The notes: generated from the letters alone by a model not told the origin. 64,000 nucleotides of DNA from JAEUIX01 sp046156035 (GCA_046156035.1 JBJXEW010000055.1:1-64000); one strand, 5' to 3'. Positions 40,745 through 50,588 are shown, counted from the first letter of the stretch. Program-made: numbers and translations.

Positions 40745-41800
40745 ATGCGGATCATTCTCGCCAATCCACGCGGCTTCTGCGCGGGCGTTCACATGGCCGT
40801 GGACGTGGTCGATCAGTTGCTTGAACTCTGCAAGGACGTGCCGATCTACGTCTACCACGAGATCGTGCACAACAAGCACGTGGTGCAGCGCTTCGTTGAT
40901 CGCGGGGCGGTTTTCGTGGAGGACCTGGCGGAGGTGCCGCAAGGGGCGATCGTGGTGTTTTCCGCGCACGGCGTGTCGCCCGCGGTGCGCGAGTTGGCGC
41001 GTGAACGAAATCTGACCGCGGTTGATGCCACGTGCCCCTTGGTGACCAAGGTGCATTCGGAGGCCATCCGCTACGCCCGGCAGGGCTACCAGATTCTGCT
41101 CGTGGGCCACGAGGCCCATCAGGAAGTCGTCGGCACGCGCGGCGAGGCGCCCGAGGCCACGCAGGTGGTCGAGAGCCCCGACGACATCCCGCATCTGCAC
41201 ATCAAGGACCCCAACAAACTCGTCTACCTCACGCAGACCACGCTGAGCACCGACGATGCCGAGATCATCATCAGCGCGCTGCGGCGGGCCTTCCCGAACA
41301 TCAAGGAACCGCCGGGGTCGGACATCTGCTACGCCACCACCAACCGTCAGCAGGCCGTGCGGCAGATCGCCCCCGAGTGCGATGTCGTGCTCGTGGTGGG
41401 CTCCAAGAACTCGTCGAACTCGGTGCGGCTCACCGAGATCAGCGAGAACGTGGGCGTGGATGCCTACCTCCTCGACGATGTGCGTGAACTCAGCGACGAG
41501 TGGTTCGCCCCCACGCCCGGGCAGGGAAGAGACGCGACCATCATGCTCACCGCTGGCGCCAGCGCCCCGGAAGACCTTGTGGCCGAGATCTGCCGGACGC
41601 TCCTGGCGAAGTACGGCGGGCAGATCGAGCAGAGGGACATTGTGCTTGAGGACACCGAGTTCGCCCTGCCGGCCACGCTCAAGCGACTGATGCGCGAGCA
41701 CGGCATCGACCCCGACGGCCGCAAGATCCGCGTGGGCAACTGGCAGATCACGCAGGATGCGTACGGGGCCGTGCCGCTGACGGTCTCGGCCAGGGCCTGA
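40745..41800 (+). CDS. ispH: 4-hydroxy-3-methylbut-2-enyl diphosphate reductase
   Basis: A 351-residue Fe-S enzyme for the last step of the MEP isoprenoid pathway. The three cluster cysteines are in NPRGFCAGVHMAVDVV, DATCPLVTKVHSEA and GSDICYATTNRQQAV. VFSAHGVSP, LVGHEAHQEVVGTRGE and VVVGSKNSSNSVRLTEI are conserved substrate-site segments. The C-terminal addition (after about residue 300) is longer than in E. coli IspH. The start ATG sits right after a -10-like box. No other MEP gene is nearby. Confidence 0.96.
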   Translation: MRIILANPRGFCAGVHMAVDVVDQLLELCKDVPIYVYHEIVHNKHVVQRFVDRGAVFVEDLAEVPQGAIVVFSAHGVSPAVRELARERNLTAVDATCPLVTKVHSEAIRYARQGYQILLVGHEAHQEVVGTRGEAPEATQVVESPDDIPHLHIKDPNKLVYLTQTTLSTDDAEIIISALRRAFPNIKEPPGSDICYATTNRQQAVRQIAPECDVVLVVGSKNSSNSVRLTEISENVGVDAYLLDDVRELSDEWFAPTPGQGRDATIMLTAGASAPEDLVAEICRTLLAKYGGQIEQRDIVLEDTEFALPATLKRLMREHGIDPDGRKIRVGNWQITQDAYGAVPLTVSARA

Positions 41801-41821
41801 TGCTTTCAGGTTTCGTACCCC

Positions 41822-44026
41822 TCAGCCACGCCAGGCGCGGAACAGCACGCCGAGCAACAGCACGCCCAAGGGCAACGCCCCGATCAGCACCCATTGCAGT
41901 GCCGCGCGCTGCGCGGCGGTCAGGTCGGGAATAGTCGGCGAGGCCTGAGATGCCGCGCCGCGCCCGAGGCGGTTGTCTCGTCCGGCCAGCCACCACACGC
42001 TGGATTCGAGGAGTTGCAGGTTGCCCGGCGCGTCAAAGACCGCGCGGCCGTCCACCACGGTCGAGGCCCGCGTGACTCCGTCAAAGAACCAGCCGTTGGA
42101 GCCGATGACCACCACGCGCTGGCGTGCGATGTCGGGGGGAAAGGCCGGGTCGGTGCGCTCGACCGCCGCGGCCACGATCAGGCCGGATGGCGGCAGGGCG
42201 CTGGCGCGACCTCCGTCGGGGCGCGGCAGGTCGGGCAGTTTCTCGCGTTCCGCTGGCAGGGCCTGCCGCAGCGGTTGCCACGCTTCATCGGTCCAGCGGT
42301 CCGGTGCGGCTTCAACCCAGATCACGGGCGAAACCTGCACGCCCGGCGGCGGTGGCGGGCTGTCCACGATCCGCAGCGGGACAGGCCAGGGCAGACGCGT
42401 CTGGACGCCCGCGATGCTGGCCGCGATTGGGTGCGTGGAGCGCGGGTCGCGCACGTACTGATCGGTGAACGCCAAGCGCCCGGGCTTGCCTCCTGCGGCC
42501 GTGTCGCCGGGCGCTCGCAGGGCCTGCTCCAGCACCACGCGGCCCGTGTCGGCCGTGATGCCCAAGGGCCGCAGGAACTCCGCCATCGGGTCGGGCGCGC
42601 CCATGTTGGGCAGGTTGGAGGGATTCAGCGAGATGAGCAGGTTGCGCCCCGCGCCGATGATTTGGCCGATGGCCGCGGCGAGTTTGCCCATGCGCACGGC
42701 CGAATCCGGGGAACCGGCCTCGATGCCGAGCGTGATCCAGACCACGGCCCGTGCCGGGCCAGCAGCCCCGGTGATGGGGATTGGCGGCGGTTCGTCCAGG
42801 CCGACCGCCCACTCGGTGAGTTCGATGTTGGCCAGGTCGAAGCGGTCGGCGAGTTTGCGGAAGGAGGCGAAGTCAGGCCCCAGTCTGCGTGCCGCACCAT
42901 GGACGAGCACGGCGAGCGGGCGGTCGGTGGTGGTCATTGCCGCCAGCGCGCCGGCCACAAGTTCCTCGGTGCGGAAGCGCGTGTCTACACCGCCCGCACG
43001 CGGCTGTGCAGGGTTCGCGCGGGGAAGGATCTGGTCGATGTCGATAGCGAGCAGTGCGGGGCGGGTGTCGCCAGGTGCGCGAGCGTCGGCATCGCCGATG
43101 AGCAACGCGGCCCGGTCGCTCTGCACCGCGCGCGCCACCGAGAGGAGCGGAATCTTCGGGAGTGCCGCCAGTTCGTTCTGCTGGCGTGCCGCGGAGTCTC
43201 GCAGCGCCGCCAAGCCCGCGGCCAGCGCCTTGGCCCGGTCGCGTGCGAGTGCGGGCACGCCCGGCAGGCGCACGAAGTCGTCCAGGCTCTTGTTGAGCAC
43301 GGCCAGGCTCGGCCCCACGGCGGAAAAGGGCTCGCGTGCGGCGGCCGCGGCATCATCCAGCGGCGGCACGTCCAAGGGCGCGAGTGTTTCGCTCATGGCG
43401 CGCTCGCCCACCGCCACGCGGGCGAGCGTTTCCTCTGACAGTTTCCGTGCCGCGCCGGCCTGGCTGGCCCAGTAGCGCCGCAGTTTCTCTGCCTCTTCGC
43501 CGAGTTCTGCGGCTCCGGCCGTTGCCACGGCAACGGCGTCGAGGTCATCCCCCAGCTTGCCCAGTTCGGAGGCGAGCACGCGTGCCTGCTCAAGCGCAGA
43601 CCGGATCACTTCGCCGGACCGGACGATCTGGGCTGCGCTCCGCTCGCTCAGGCGTGCGAAGACCGCATCCAGTTCCTTCACGCCCGCGGGTGAGGCGGTG
43701 TCGATGGTGCTCACGCGCAGGCGGGGTTGGCGTTGGGCAAGTGCGGCCAGCACCTCGGCCGTGCGGCCGCGCACGCCGGGGTCAACCTCGTTCAGCGGCG
43801 CGGCAACGACGAGTTCCAGCGGCTCGGCGACCTTGGTCAGCAGGGCCAGCGTCTGCGGCGAGAGTTCGTGGTTGCGCGAGGCGGTGAGATCCCACGTGCG
43901 GTTCACACGGGCACAGAGCACGCCCACCAGCACGCACGCCGCGAGCGCGAGCAGGGCGAGCAGCGCGGCTTGCAGCACGAAGCGCACGCGCGGCGGGGAG
44001 GTGTGCGGAGCATGAGCGGTATTCAT
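41822..44026 (-). CDS. GldG-like ABC transporter auxiliary protein
   Basis: A 734-residue membrane-anchored protein with an N-terminal helix (residues about 17-37, LQAALLALLALAACVLVGVL), a large periplasmic part and a C-terminal helix (ALQWVLIGALPLGVLLLGVL). The segment TWDLTASRNHELSPQTLALL and the following KVAEPLELVVAAP are the start of the GldG/DUF4350-type ABC-associated domain. NLLISLNPSNLPNMGAPDPM is a late conserved stretch. The long middle (130-330) is helical. It overlaps the permease gene by four bases (ATGA) and belongs to the three-gene ABC operon. Confidence 0.85.
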   Translation of the reverse strand: MNTAHAPHTSPPRVRFVLQAALLALLALAACVLVGVLCARVNRTWDLTASRNHELSPQTLALLTKVAEPLELVVAAPLNEVDPGVRGRTAEVLAALAQRQPRLRVSTIDTASPAGVKELDAVFARLSERSAAQIVRSGEVIRSALEQARVLASELGKLGDDLDAVAVATAGAAELGEEAEKLRRYWASQAGAARKLSEETLARVAVGERAMSETLAPLDVPPLDDAAAAAREPFSAVGPSLAVLNKSLDDFVRLPGVPALARDRAKALAAGLAALRDSAARQQNELAALPKIPLLSVARAVQSDRAALLIGDADARAPGDTRPALLAIDIDQILPRANPAQPRAGGVDTRFRTEELVAGALAAMTTTDRPLAVLVHGAARRLGPDFASFRKLADRFDLANIELTEWAVGLDEPPPIPITGAAGPARAVVWITLGIEAGSPDSAVRMGKLAAAIGQIIGAGRNLLISLNPSNLPNMGAPDPMAEFLRPLGITADTGRVVLEQALRAPGDTAAGGKPGRLAFTDQYVRDPRSTHPIAASIAGVQTRLPWPVPLRIVDSPPPPPGVQVSPVIWVEAAPDRWTDEAWQPLRQALPAEREKLPDLPRPDGGRASALPPSGLIVAAAVERTDPAFPPDIARQRVVVIGSNGWFFDGVTRASTVVDGRAVFDAPGNLQLLESSVWWLAGRDNRLGRGAASQASPTIPDLTAAQRAALQWVLIGALPLGVLLLGVLFRAWRG

Positions 44027-44739
44027 CGCCACCTCCGCACGCGAACAGCGAGCGCGGCCAGCGTGAGAAACAGCGCGATCGCGCTGGCGAAGTAGCCCAA
44101 GTGGGATGTGTCGATGAGGCCGCGGGCGAAGTCGACCACGCGCAGGTTTGCGGACAACCCGGTGAGCACCTGGTTCCATGGTTCACCCACGCGCAGGGCC
44201 AGTTGGAGCGCGGCCACTTCCGAAGCGAGAAGGCCGAAGAGCGTGGCCAGAAACGCCAACGTCTGACTCGAGGTGAGGCACGAGACCAGCGTGCCCACCG
44301 CCAGATAGAGGCACCCCAGCAGGCCCACGCCCAGATACCCGGTTGCCATGGGGCCCAGGTCGGGCTTGGAGAGGAACGCCAATACGCCGACGTAGGCGAG
44401 CGTGGGCACGAGCGTGGTGAGGAGGAAGGCCGCCGCGCCCAGGAACTTGCCCACCACGATCTGCACCTCGTTGAGCGGCGAGGTGAGCAGGCCCTCAACC
44501 GTGCCGCTGCGGAGTTCTTCGCTCATGAGGCGCATCGAGATGGCCGGGCAGATGATGACCAGCAGCCCCCACCACGCCGCGAAGAACTCACGCAGGCTCG
44601 CCGGTTGGCCGGGGATCAGTGTGCCGCGAGCGAAGACCCAGCCCGAGATGAACAAGAACAGCGCGGCGACGATCCACCCCAGCGGCACCCTGAAAAAGGC
44701 GGCGTACTCGCGTGTCGCGATAGCGAAGAGTCGAGACAT
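44023..44739 (-). CDS. GldF-like ABC transporter permease
   Basis: A 238-residue permease with six membrane helices. SRLFAIATREYAAFFRVPLG opens the protein; CPAISMRLMSEELRSGTVEG and LTSPLNEVQIVVGKFLGAAA are the hallmark cytoplasmic loop of ABC-2 permeases of the GldF/gliding or NosY type. It works with the ATPase upstream and the GldG-like protein downstream. ATG at 44739; an open frame to 44931 has no conserved residues. Confidence 0.9.
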   Translation of the reverse strand: MSRLFAIATREYAAFFRVPLGWIVAALFLFISGWVFARGTLIPGQPASLREFFAAWWGLLVIICPAISMRLMSEELRSGTVEGLLTSPLNEVQIVVGKFLGAAAFLLTTLVPTLAYVGVLAFLSKPDLGPMATGYLGVGLLGCLYLAVGTLVSCLTSSQTLAFLATLFGLLASEVAALQLALRVGEPWNQVLTGLSANLRVVDFARGLIDTSHLGYFASAIALFLTLAALAVRVRRWR

Positions 44740-44750
44740 GGTGCTGAGGA

Positions 44751-45752
44751 TCAGGCGGCAGAGGAGAGGGCAGTGGGGGGTGTAAGAGCGGTGGGGGCGT
44801 TTGCGTCGGGGGGCGGCCCGTCCGGTTGCGAGATGACGCGAAGAAACACCTGTTCGAGCGACGGCCGCTCGCGGCGAAGTTCTGTGAGCAAGAGGCCGCG
44901 AGCGGCGGCGTGTTGGGCGAGCGCTTCGCACGGGTCGCCGATGAAGTCAGGAGGAATGTGCACCGTGAACGTGCCGGGCACGGGGCGGTCGGGCTGCACG
45001 CCGCACCCGGGGAGCGCCTGCGCACAGACCCCCGCGCTACGAGCGTCGAGGCCCGCAAAGCGGGCAACGAGCGGTGCATCCGATGCGTGCCGGGCGATCA
45101 GGTCGGCGGGTGTGCCGTCGGCGAGCAGACAGCCGCGGGCCATGATGAGCACGCGGTCGCAGGTCTGCTCCACCTCGGGCAGAATGTGCGATGAGAAGAG
45201 GACCGTGCGGCCGACGGCGAGCGAGCGAATGAGCGAACGCACCTGCGTGATCTGCGACGGGTCGAGGCCGCTGGTGGGCTCATCCAGCACCAGCACGCGG
45301 GGGTCGTGCAGGATCGCCGCGGCGAGGCCCACGCGCTGGCGGAAGCCCTTGGAGAGGTGGCCGATGCGTTTGCTGGCAACGTCGGTGAGCCAGCAACGCT
45401 CGATGGCAGAGTCCACGGCGGCCCGCCGCTGGCCGCTGGGGATGCCGAAGATGCTGGCTCTGAAGAGCAGGAACCCCCGGACGGACATTTCGGAGTAGAC
45501 CGGGAGGGTTTCGGGCAGGTAACCCAGGCTCGATCGCGCCGCGTGGGAGGCGTGCAGGGTGTCGTGCCCGCAGACGGCCACGGAGCCCTGCCCGGGTGCC
45601 AGAAAGCCCGTAATGATGCGCAGGAGCGTGGACTTGCCCGCCCCATTGGGCCCGAGCAGGCCGGTCACATCGCCGGGGCGGATCGTGGCGGACACATCGC
45701 GCACGGCCACGTGCGACCCGTACGACTTGCTGATGTGGTTGATATCGATCAT
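44751..45752 (-). CDS. ABC transporter ATP-binding protein (GldA-like)
   Basis: A 333-residue ATPase. Walker A is GLLGPNGAGKSTLLR; the signature loop is LSKGFRQRVGLAAA; Walker B is VLVLDEPTSGLDPSQ; the switch His is in VLFSSHILPEVEQ. YLPETLPVYSEMSVRGFL is typical of the ABC-2 exporter branch. The C-terminal 100 residues (IPPDFIGDPCEALAQHAAA) are an extra regulatory part, and the end is a disordered Pro/Thr/Ala tail. It lies 11 bases ahead of the permease. A DUF4340 protein usually found with this system is encoded 9 kb away (54845-56329). Confidence 0.94.
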   Translation of the reverse strand: MIDINHISKSYGSHVAVRDVSATIRPGDVTGLLGPNGAGKSTLLRIITGFLAPGQGSVAVCGHDTLHASHAARSSLGYLPETLPVYSEMSVRGFLLFRASIFGIPSGQRRAAVDSAIERCWLTDVASKRIGHLSKGFRQRVGLAAAILHDPRVLVLDEPTSGLDPSQITQVRSLIRSLAVGRTVLFSSHILPEVEQTCDRVLIMARGCLLADGTPADLIARHASDAPLVARFAGLDARSAGVCAQALPGCGVQPDRPVPGTFTVHIPPDFIGDPCEALAQHAAARGLLLTELRRERPSLEQVFLRVISQPDGPPPDANAPTALTPPTALSSAA

Positions 45753-45935
45753 GGCGTCCTGCCTCTGGCCCAGTAGAGGAGGTTACGGCGGCTGGCTGTG
45801 AGCGGGGGGCCAGGGAGGGGGGGCAGGACCGCGCTTTGGGTGCCAGAGTTCTGCCACCGGGCGGCCTTGTCGCCATACAAATACCGGTCCGCACCCGGCG
45901 TGCGCCCGGTGCTTCGTGTGTCTGAGGAGTCTTTC

Positions 45936-48305
45936 ATGCGCTCGATTCGCTCATCCGCAACGCTCCTGCTCGCCCTCTTTGCCGGCGCCTCGCTGGCGCT
46001 GGCTCAGCCGTTTGTCTACCCGCCCGCGGAAAAATCCACGCACGTGGACGAGTACTTTGGCACCAAGGTGAGCGATCCGTATCGCTGGCTGGAGGAGAAC
46101 GACAGTTCCAAGACGCGCGAGTGGATCGAGGCCGAGAACAAGGTGACGTTCGCCTTCCTCGCCTCCATCCCCGAGCGCGAGGCGATCAAGAAGCGCCTCA
46201 CGGCCCTGTGGAACTACGAGCGCTTCAGCGCCCCCGGCAAAGACGGGGGCCGCTACTTCTACAGCCGCAACGACGGCTTGCAGAACCAGAGCGTGCTCTT
46301 CTGGACCAAGGCCCTTGACGCCCAGCCCACCGTACTGATCGACCCAAACACCTTCGCCAAGGATGGCACGGTCGCCCTCGCGGGCACGAGCGTGAGCGAC
46401 GACGGCAAACTCATTGCCTATGGCGTGGCCGATGCGGGCAGCGATTGGAACACGTGGAAGGTGCGCGACATCGACACCGGCAAGAACCTGCCCGACGAGA
46501 TCAAGTGGGTGAAGTTCTCCGGAGCGAGTTGGACCAAAGACAACAAGGGCTTCTTTTACAGCCGCTACGACGAGCCCACCGGCGACAAACTCCAGGCCCT
46601 GAACAAGTACCCCAAGGTCTTCTACCACGGCGTGGGCACGAAACAGGCCGACAACATCCCGATCTACGAACGGCCCGACCAGGCCGACTGGGGCTTCGGT
46701 GTCGGCGTGACCGACGACGGCCAGTACGCGGCCATGATCGTGTCGCACGGCACCGACCGCAAGAACCGCTTCTTCTACCGCGACCTGAAGGCCAACCCGC
46801 TGGCCATGCAGCCCGCCCCCGGCGACCTTGCCGTGCGCGAGGCGGAGAAGGCCGTGAAGGAAGTGGCAGTCAAGGCCGCCGCCCTGAAGGCGGATGACCA
46901 AAGCGATGCGGCCAAGGCCCTGCGTGCAGAACTGGCGACCCGCCAGGCGGCCCGCGCCGCGGCCGTCAAGGGCAACGGCAACGCTTCATTCGGCTTTGTC
47001 GAACTGCTCAACGACTTTGACGCTTCCTACGACATGATCGGCAACGACGGGCCGGTCTTCTGGTTCGCCACCGATCTCAAGGCCCCGCGCGGTCGCGTGA
47101 TCGCGATCGACACACGCAGCCCGGCCCGCGAGAACTGGAAGGAACTGATCCCCCAGAGCGATGCCACGCTCACCGGCGTGAGCCACGTGGGCGGCCGCCT
47201 CATCGCCCAGTACCTCAAGGACGCGAGCAGCCAAGTGAAGGTCTTCGGCACCGACGGCAAGTTTGTTGCCGATGTGAAACTTCCCGGCATCGGCACGGCC
47301 GGCGGCTTCGGTGGCAAGCCGAGCGACCCCGAGACCTTCTACTCCTACTCCAGTTACGGCACGCCGCCCAGCGTCTTCAGTTACAACGTGCAGACCGGCG
47401 AGAGCAAACTCTTCAAGCAGGCCAAGGTGGACTTCAACCCCGCCGACTACACCACCACCCAGGTCTTCTACACGAGCAAGGACGGCACGAAGGTGCCCAT
47501 GTTCATCTCGCACAAGAAGGGCCTGGCCCTCGACGGCACCAACGCCACGCTCCTCTACGGCTACGGCGGCTTCAACATCAGCATCACCCCCGGCTTCAGC
47601 CCCGCCAACCTCCAATGGATGGAGATGGGCGGCATCTACGCCGTCGCCAACATCCGCGGCGGCGGCGAGTACGGCGAAGAGTGGCACCAGGCCGGCACCA
47701 AACTCAACAAGCAGAACGTGTTCGATGATTTCATTGCCGCGGGCGAGTACCTCGTGGCTCAGAAGTACACCCAGCCGGCCAAACTTGCCATCCAAGGTGG
47801 GTCCAACGGCGGGCTGCTGGTGGGTGCGTGCATGACGCAGCGCCCGGACCTCTTCGGCGCATGCCTGCCCGCCGTGGGCGTGATGGACATGCTCCGCTTC
47901 CACACCTTCACGATCGGGCACGCGTGGCGCAGCGACTACGGCTCCAGCGAGAACGCCGACCAGTTCAAGGCGATCAACGCCTTCTCGCCCTACCACGTGC
48001 TGGTGCGCGCGGCGGAAGCCAAGGCCGGCAAGAAGTACCCGTCCACGCTCGTCACCACCGCCGACCATGACGACCGTGTGGTGCCCGCGCACTCCTTCAA
48101 GTTCGCGGCGGCTCTCCAGGCGGCTCACACGGGCGAGAATCCGGTGCTCATCCGCATCGAGACACGGGCGGGCCACGGGGCCGGCAAGCCCACGGGCAAG
48201 CGCATCGAGGAGGTGGCCGACCAGTGGGCCTTCCTTGTCAAGACGCTGGGGGCCAAGCCGATCATTCCCGCGGGCACCGTGGGCGCGGCAGACATGACCA
48301 AGTGA
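45936..48305 (+). CDS. Prolyl oligopeptidase, family S9A, exported
   Basis: A 789-residue serine peptidase with a signal peptide (residues 1-23, ending LALAQ). DEYFGTKVSDPYRWLEEND and the beta-propeller follow. The alpha/beta-hydrolase end has LLYGYGGFNISITPGFSPAN, NIRGGGEYGEEWHQAG, the nucleophile in IQGGSNGGLLVGACM (near 622), Asp in TADHDDRVVPAHS (near 710) and His in TRAGHGAGKPT (near 746). It cleaves after proline in short peptides, probably in the periplasm. Propeller residues 288-350 are interrupted by a 55-residue Ala/Lys helix (REAEKAVKEVAVKAAALKAD), which is not typical. GAGGAG precedes the ATG. Confidence 0.95.
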   Translation: MRSIRSSATLLLALFAGASLALAQPFVYPPAEKSTHVDEYFGTKVSDPYRWLEENDSSKTREWIEAENKVTFAFLASIPEREAIKKRLTALWNYERFSAPGKDGGRYFYSRNDGLQNQSVLFWTKALDAQPTVLIDPNTFAKDGTVALAGTSVSDDGKLIAYGVADAGSDWNTWKVRDIDTGKNLPDEIKWVKFSGASWTKDNKGFFYSRYDEPTGDKLQALNKYPKVFYHGVGTKQADNIPIYERPDQADWGFGVGVTDDGQYAAMIVSHGTDRKNRFFYRDLKANPLAMQPAPGDLAVREAEKAVKEVAVKAAALKADDQSDAAKALRAELATRQAARAAAVKGNGNASFGFVELLNDFDASYDMIGNDGPVFWFATDLKAPRGRVIAIDTRSPARENWKELIPQSDATLTGVSHVGGRLIAQYLKDASSQVKVFGTDGKFVADVKLPGIGTAGGFGGKPSDPETFYSYSSYGTPPSVFSYNVQTGESKLFKQAKVDFNPADYTTTQVFYTSKDGTKVPMFISHKKGLALDGTNATLLYGYGGFNISITPGFSPANLQWMEMGGIYAVANIRGGGEYGEEWHQAGTKLNKQNVFDDFIAAGEYLVAQKYTQPAKLAIQGGSNGGLLVGACMTQRPDLFGACLPAVGVMDMLRFHTFTIGHAWRSDYGSSENADQFKAINAFSPYHVLVRAAEAKAGKKYPSTLVTTADHDDRVVPAHSFKFAAALQAAHTGENPVLIRIETRAGHGAGKPTGKRIEEVADQWAFLVKTLGAKPIIPAGTVGAADMTK

Positions 48306-48333
48306 GCGCCCGGTCCAGCCTTGAGGGAGGCGT

Positions 48334-49488
48334 GTGGGCGGCGAGCGATTGCGCATCCTGATTGAGGGGTGGCGGGGTGTCCCGCACTCCTACTGCGTCG
48401 TAGGGATGAACTACTGCCGCGGGCTGCTGGAGCGCGCCGACTGCGACGTGCGTTTTCTCGATCGCCCGCTGTGGTCGCAAACGTGGCCGAAGATCGACGG
48501 TGTTCTTGCGGGCGACAACGATGCGCGCGTGCAGGCCGTGCCCGCGCCGGAGGCGGGCTGGGAGCCGCACGTGGTGCTGCGGACAGACTTTCCCATGCGA
48601 CTCGACCCGCACCCCAGCGCCCGCGTGGTCGTCACGGGCACGACCGAGTGGCTCATGGCCCCGCCTCACACCGTGTCCAACGCCGACCTGCACACGGCCC
48701 TTGACGGGACGCGCGTGCGCCTCGCTACGCCGTCGGAGTGGTCGCGCAACGGATTTCTCCGCTCGGGCGCGCCGGCACGCGGCGTGGTGCTCGTGCCTTT
48801 GGGCGTTGACACGGCCCTCTTCCGTCCGCCCACCGCTCAGGAGCGTGGTGCCGCTCGCGCCACGTTGGGCGTGAAGGACGAACACTTTGTGTTCCTTTCC
48901 CTCGGCGCGATGACTGACAACAAGGGCGTGGTCTTCATCCTCGCCGGCTTTGCCCAGACGTGCATGGACGATCCGCGTGCGGTGCTCGTGCTCAAGGGCC
49001 TGTCAGACATGTACGAATCGGAGGGTCGTGTGCGGCGCGTGCTGGAGACGCTGCCGGCGGAGGCGGTGCCGCTCGTTGAGCAGAACACGGTCTTCATCGG
49101 CACCGCATTGAAACTCGACGACATGGTGCGCCTCTACCACGCCGCCGATGCGTACCTCGCCCCCTACACCGCCGAGGGCTTCTGCCTGCCGGCGCTGGAG
49201 GCCGCGGCGTGCGGCCTGCCGGTGCTGTGCACCAAGGGCGGCCCGACGGACGATTTTCTGCCCAAGGGGGGCACGATCTTCATCGCCTCTGACCGTGAGG
49301 CGGTATCGGATGAGCCCGGCAAGACGGTGCTCCGACCGCGCCTCCCCGCCGTGATGGACGCGATGCGCCGCGTGATGGCCGATGTCTCGCTGCGCAAGTG
49401 GGCGGCGAAGGAGAGCCCGGGCCACGTTCAGGCCCGTTACACTTGGGACCGTTCCACCGACCTGCTCCTTGCTCAGTTGCGGCAGTGA
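48334..49488 (+). CDS. Glycosyltransferase, family 4 (GT-B fold)
   Basis: A 384-residue GT-B enzyme. The N-terminal half (LRILIEGWRGVPHSYCVVGM) binds the acceptor. The donor half has VPLGVDTALFRPP, EHFVFLSLGAMTDNKGVVFI and EGFCLPALEAAACGLPVLC, the E-x7-E motif region of GT4. Donor and acceptor cannot be named. The GTG start at 48334 has a GGGAGGC site. Its stop codon overlaps a GTG just before the next gene, so the two are probably co-transcribed. Confidence 0.9.
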   Translation: MGGERLRILIEGWRGVPHSYCVVGMNYCRGLLERADCDVRFLDRPLWSQTWPKIDGVLAGDNDARVQAVPAPEAGWEPHVVLRTDFPMRLDPHPSARVVVTGTTEWLMAPPHTVSNADLHTALDGTRVRLATPSEWSRNGFLRSGAPARGVVLVPLGVDTALFRPPTAQERGAARATLGVKDEHFVFLSLGAMTDNKGVVFILAGFAQTCMDDPRAVLVLKGLSDMYESEGRVRRVLETLPAEAVPLVEQNTVFIGTALKLDDMVRLYHAADAYLAPYTAEGFCLPALEAAACGLPVLCTKGGPTDDFLPKGGTIFIASDREAVSDEPGKTVLRPRLPAVMDAMRRVMADVSLRKWAAKESPGHVQARYTWDRSTDLLLAQLRQ

Positions 49489-49490
49489 AC

Positions 49491-50588
49491 ATGAACGCAA
49501 CCCCTCACACGCGGTCTGGCCTGTGCCCCTGCTGGCTGGGACTGGCGTCCGCCGCGGCAATCGCTTTGGGTGGCGCGTGTGTGGAACCCAAGCCGCCGCC
49601 CCCGGTCGTGCAGCAGCCGGTGGCACCGGCAACGCCCGCCACGCCGCCCCCTGCGAAGGTGCCACCCACTTCCCGGGCGACTGGGGTGCCTCGCCCCGCT
49701 CCCGCGCTGGGTCCTCTGGCGCGCGATGAGTGGACGGGCGCCCTCCCGGCCGAACTGAGCCAGGTGTACGCCTTCATCGCCTGCGCGAGCGCTGACAACC
49801 GGGACGGCCGCTGGAGCGAACCGGCATGGGTGAAGCGCGGCGTGGCCCGCCTGGGCGATGAGCGTGCCTTGGGCATGTACCGCATGGGGTGGTGCCGGTT
49901 CTACGTGGACTCGCCCTTCGGAAAGGACACCGCCAAAGACGGGAACCCGGCGTTCACGTTCTTTGGCGCCCTGCGAACGCCGCCCGATTCGCCCTGGAAC
50001 AAGGGCTTCGTCGCCTCGTGGTCTGCCGTCACATCCAAGCCCGACGCATACGTCGTCGCGTACATGGGCAACCCGACATGGGACACGGAGTTTGTCGCGC
50101 TCGCGGGCGATCTGGACACGCCCGCCGACAAGGCGCCCGACCGTGCGGGAGCCATGCGCATGCTGCGAGAGGCGATCCGCCCGCTGGTGGAGGCAGGGTT
50201 CAAGGGCCTGGCGATCGATGCCCTGAGCAATCTGCCCGAGTCGCACGTGGTGGCGGAGTTTCTCAAGGCCGTGCAGGCCGCGGGCATTGATGTGTACATC
50301 GAAGCGACCCCGGTGGCCGCACAGCCGTGGCTTGCCCGCTTCGGCACCATCCGCACCACCTGGTTCGCCCGCTGGGCGCCCGGGTTCAAAGGCCTGCTGG
50401 ACCCGGCCGAGTGCCGGGGTGCCCGGATCGTTCTCTACGAGGGCACATCGCCCTGGCCCGAGGCGGACCGCAAGCCGTACCAAGAGTGGGTCCGGCGCTG
50501 GGTTCACGAGTGCCTTGCCCGTGGCGAGCATCCGGCGATCGATGCGCACTCAATCGTGCAGCCCAAACGGCTCTTCGACCTCAAGTAG
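49491..50588 (+). CDS. Hypothetical lipoprotein, possible TIM-barrel fold
   Basis: A 365-residue protein with a lipoprotein signal (WLGLASAAAIALGGAC, Cys about residue 26) and a Pro/Ala-rich linker to residue 70. The mature domain alternates strands and helices: GALPAELSQVYAFIACA, YVVAYMGNPTWDTEFVALAG, ALRPLVEAG-like turns, GFKGLAIDALSNLPESHV and IDVYIEATPVAAQPWLARFG. The IDALS-type strand-end acids suggest a glycoside-hydrolase-like TIM barrel, but this is an impression. An alternative GTG at 49485 overlaps the upstream stop; the ATG at 49491 is preferred. Confidence 0.72.
   Translation: MNATPHTRSGLCPCWLGLASAAAIALGGACVEPKPPPPVVQQPVAPATPATPPPAKVPPTSRATGVPRPAPALGPLARDEWTGALPAELSQVYAFIACASADNRDGRWSEPAWVKRGVARLGDERALGMYRMGWCRFYVDSPFGKDTAKDGNPAFTFFGALRTPPDSPWNKGFVASWSAVTSKPDAYVVAYMGNPTWDTEFVALAGDLDTPADKAPDRAGAMRMLREAIRPLVEAGFKGLAIDALSNLPESHVVAEFLKAVQAAGIDVYIEATPVAAQPWLARFGTIRTTWFARWAPGFKGLLDPAECRGARIVLYEGTSPWPEADRKPYQEWVRRWVHECLARGEHPAIDAHSIVQPKRLFDLK

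Noticed and set aside
46986..48356. A 456-codon minus-strand frame
   Set aside because: It is antisense to the prolyl oligopeptidase C-terminal domain, with low-complexity Val/Gly/His composition only.
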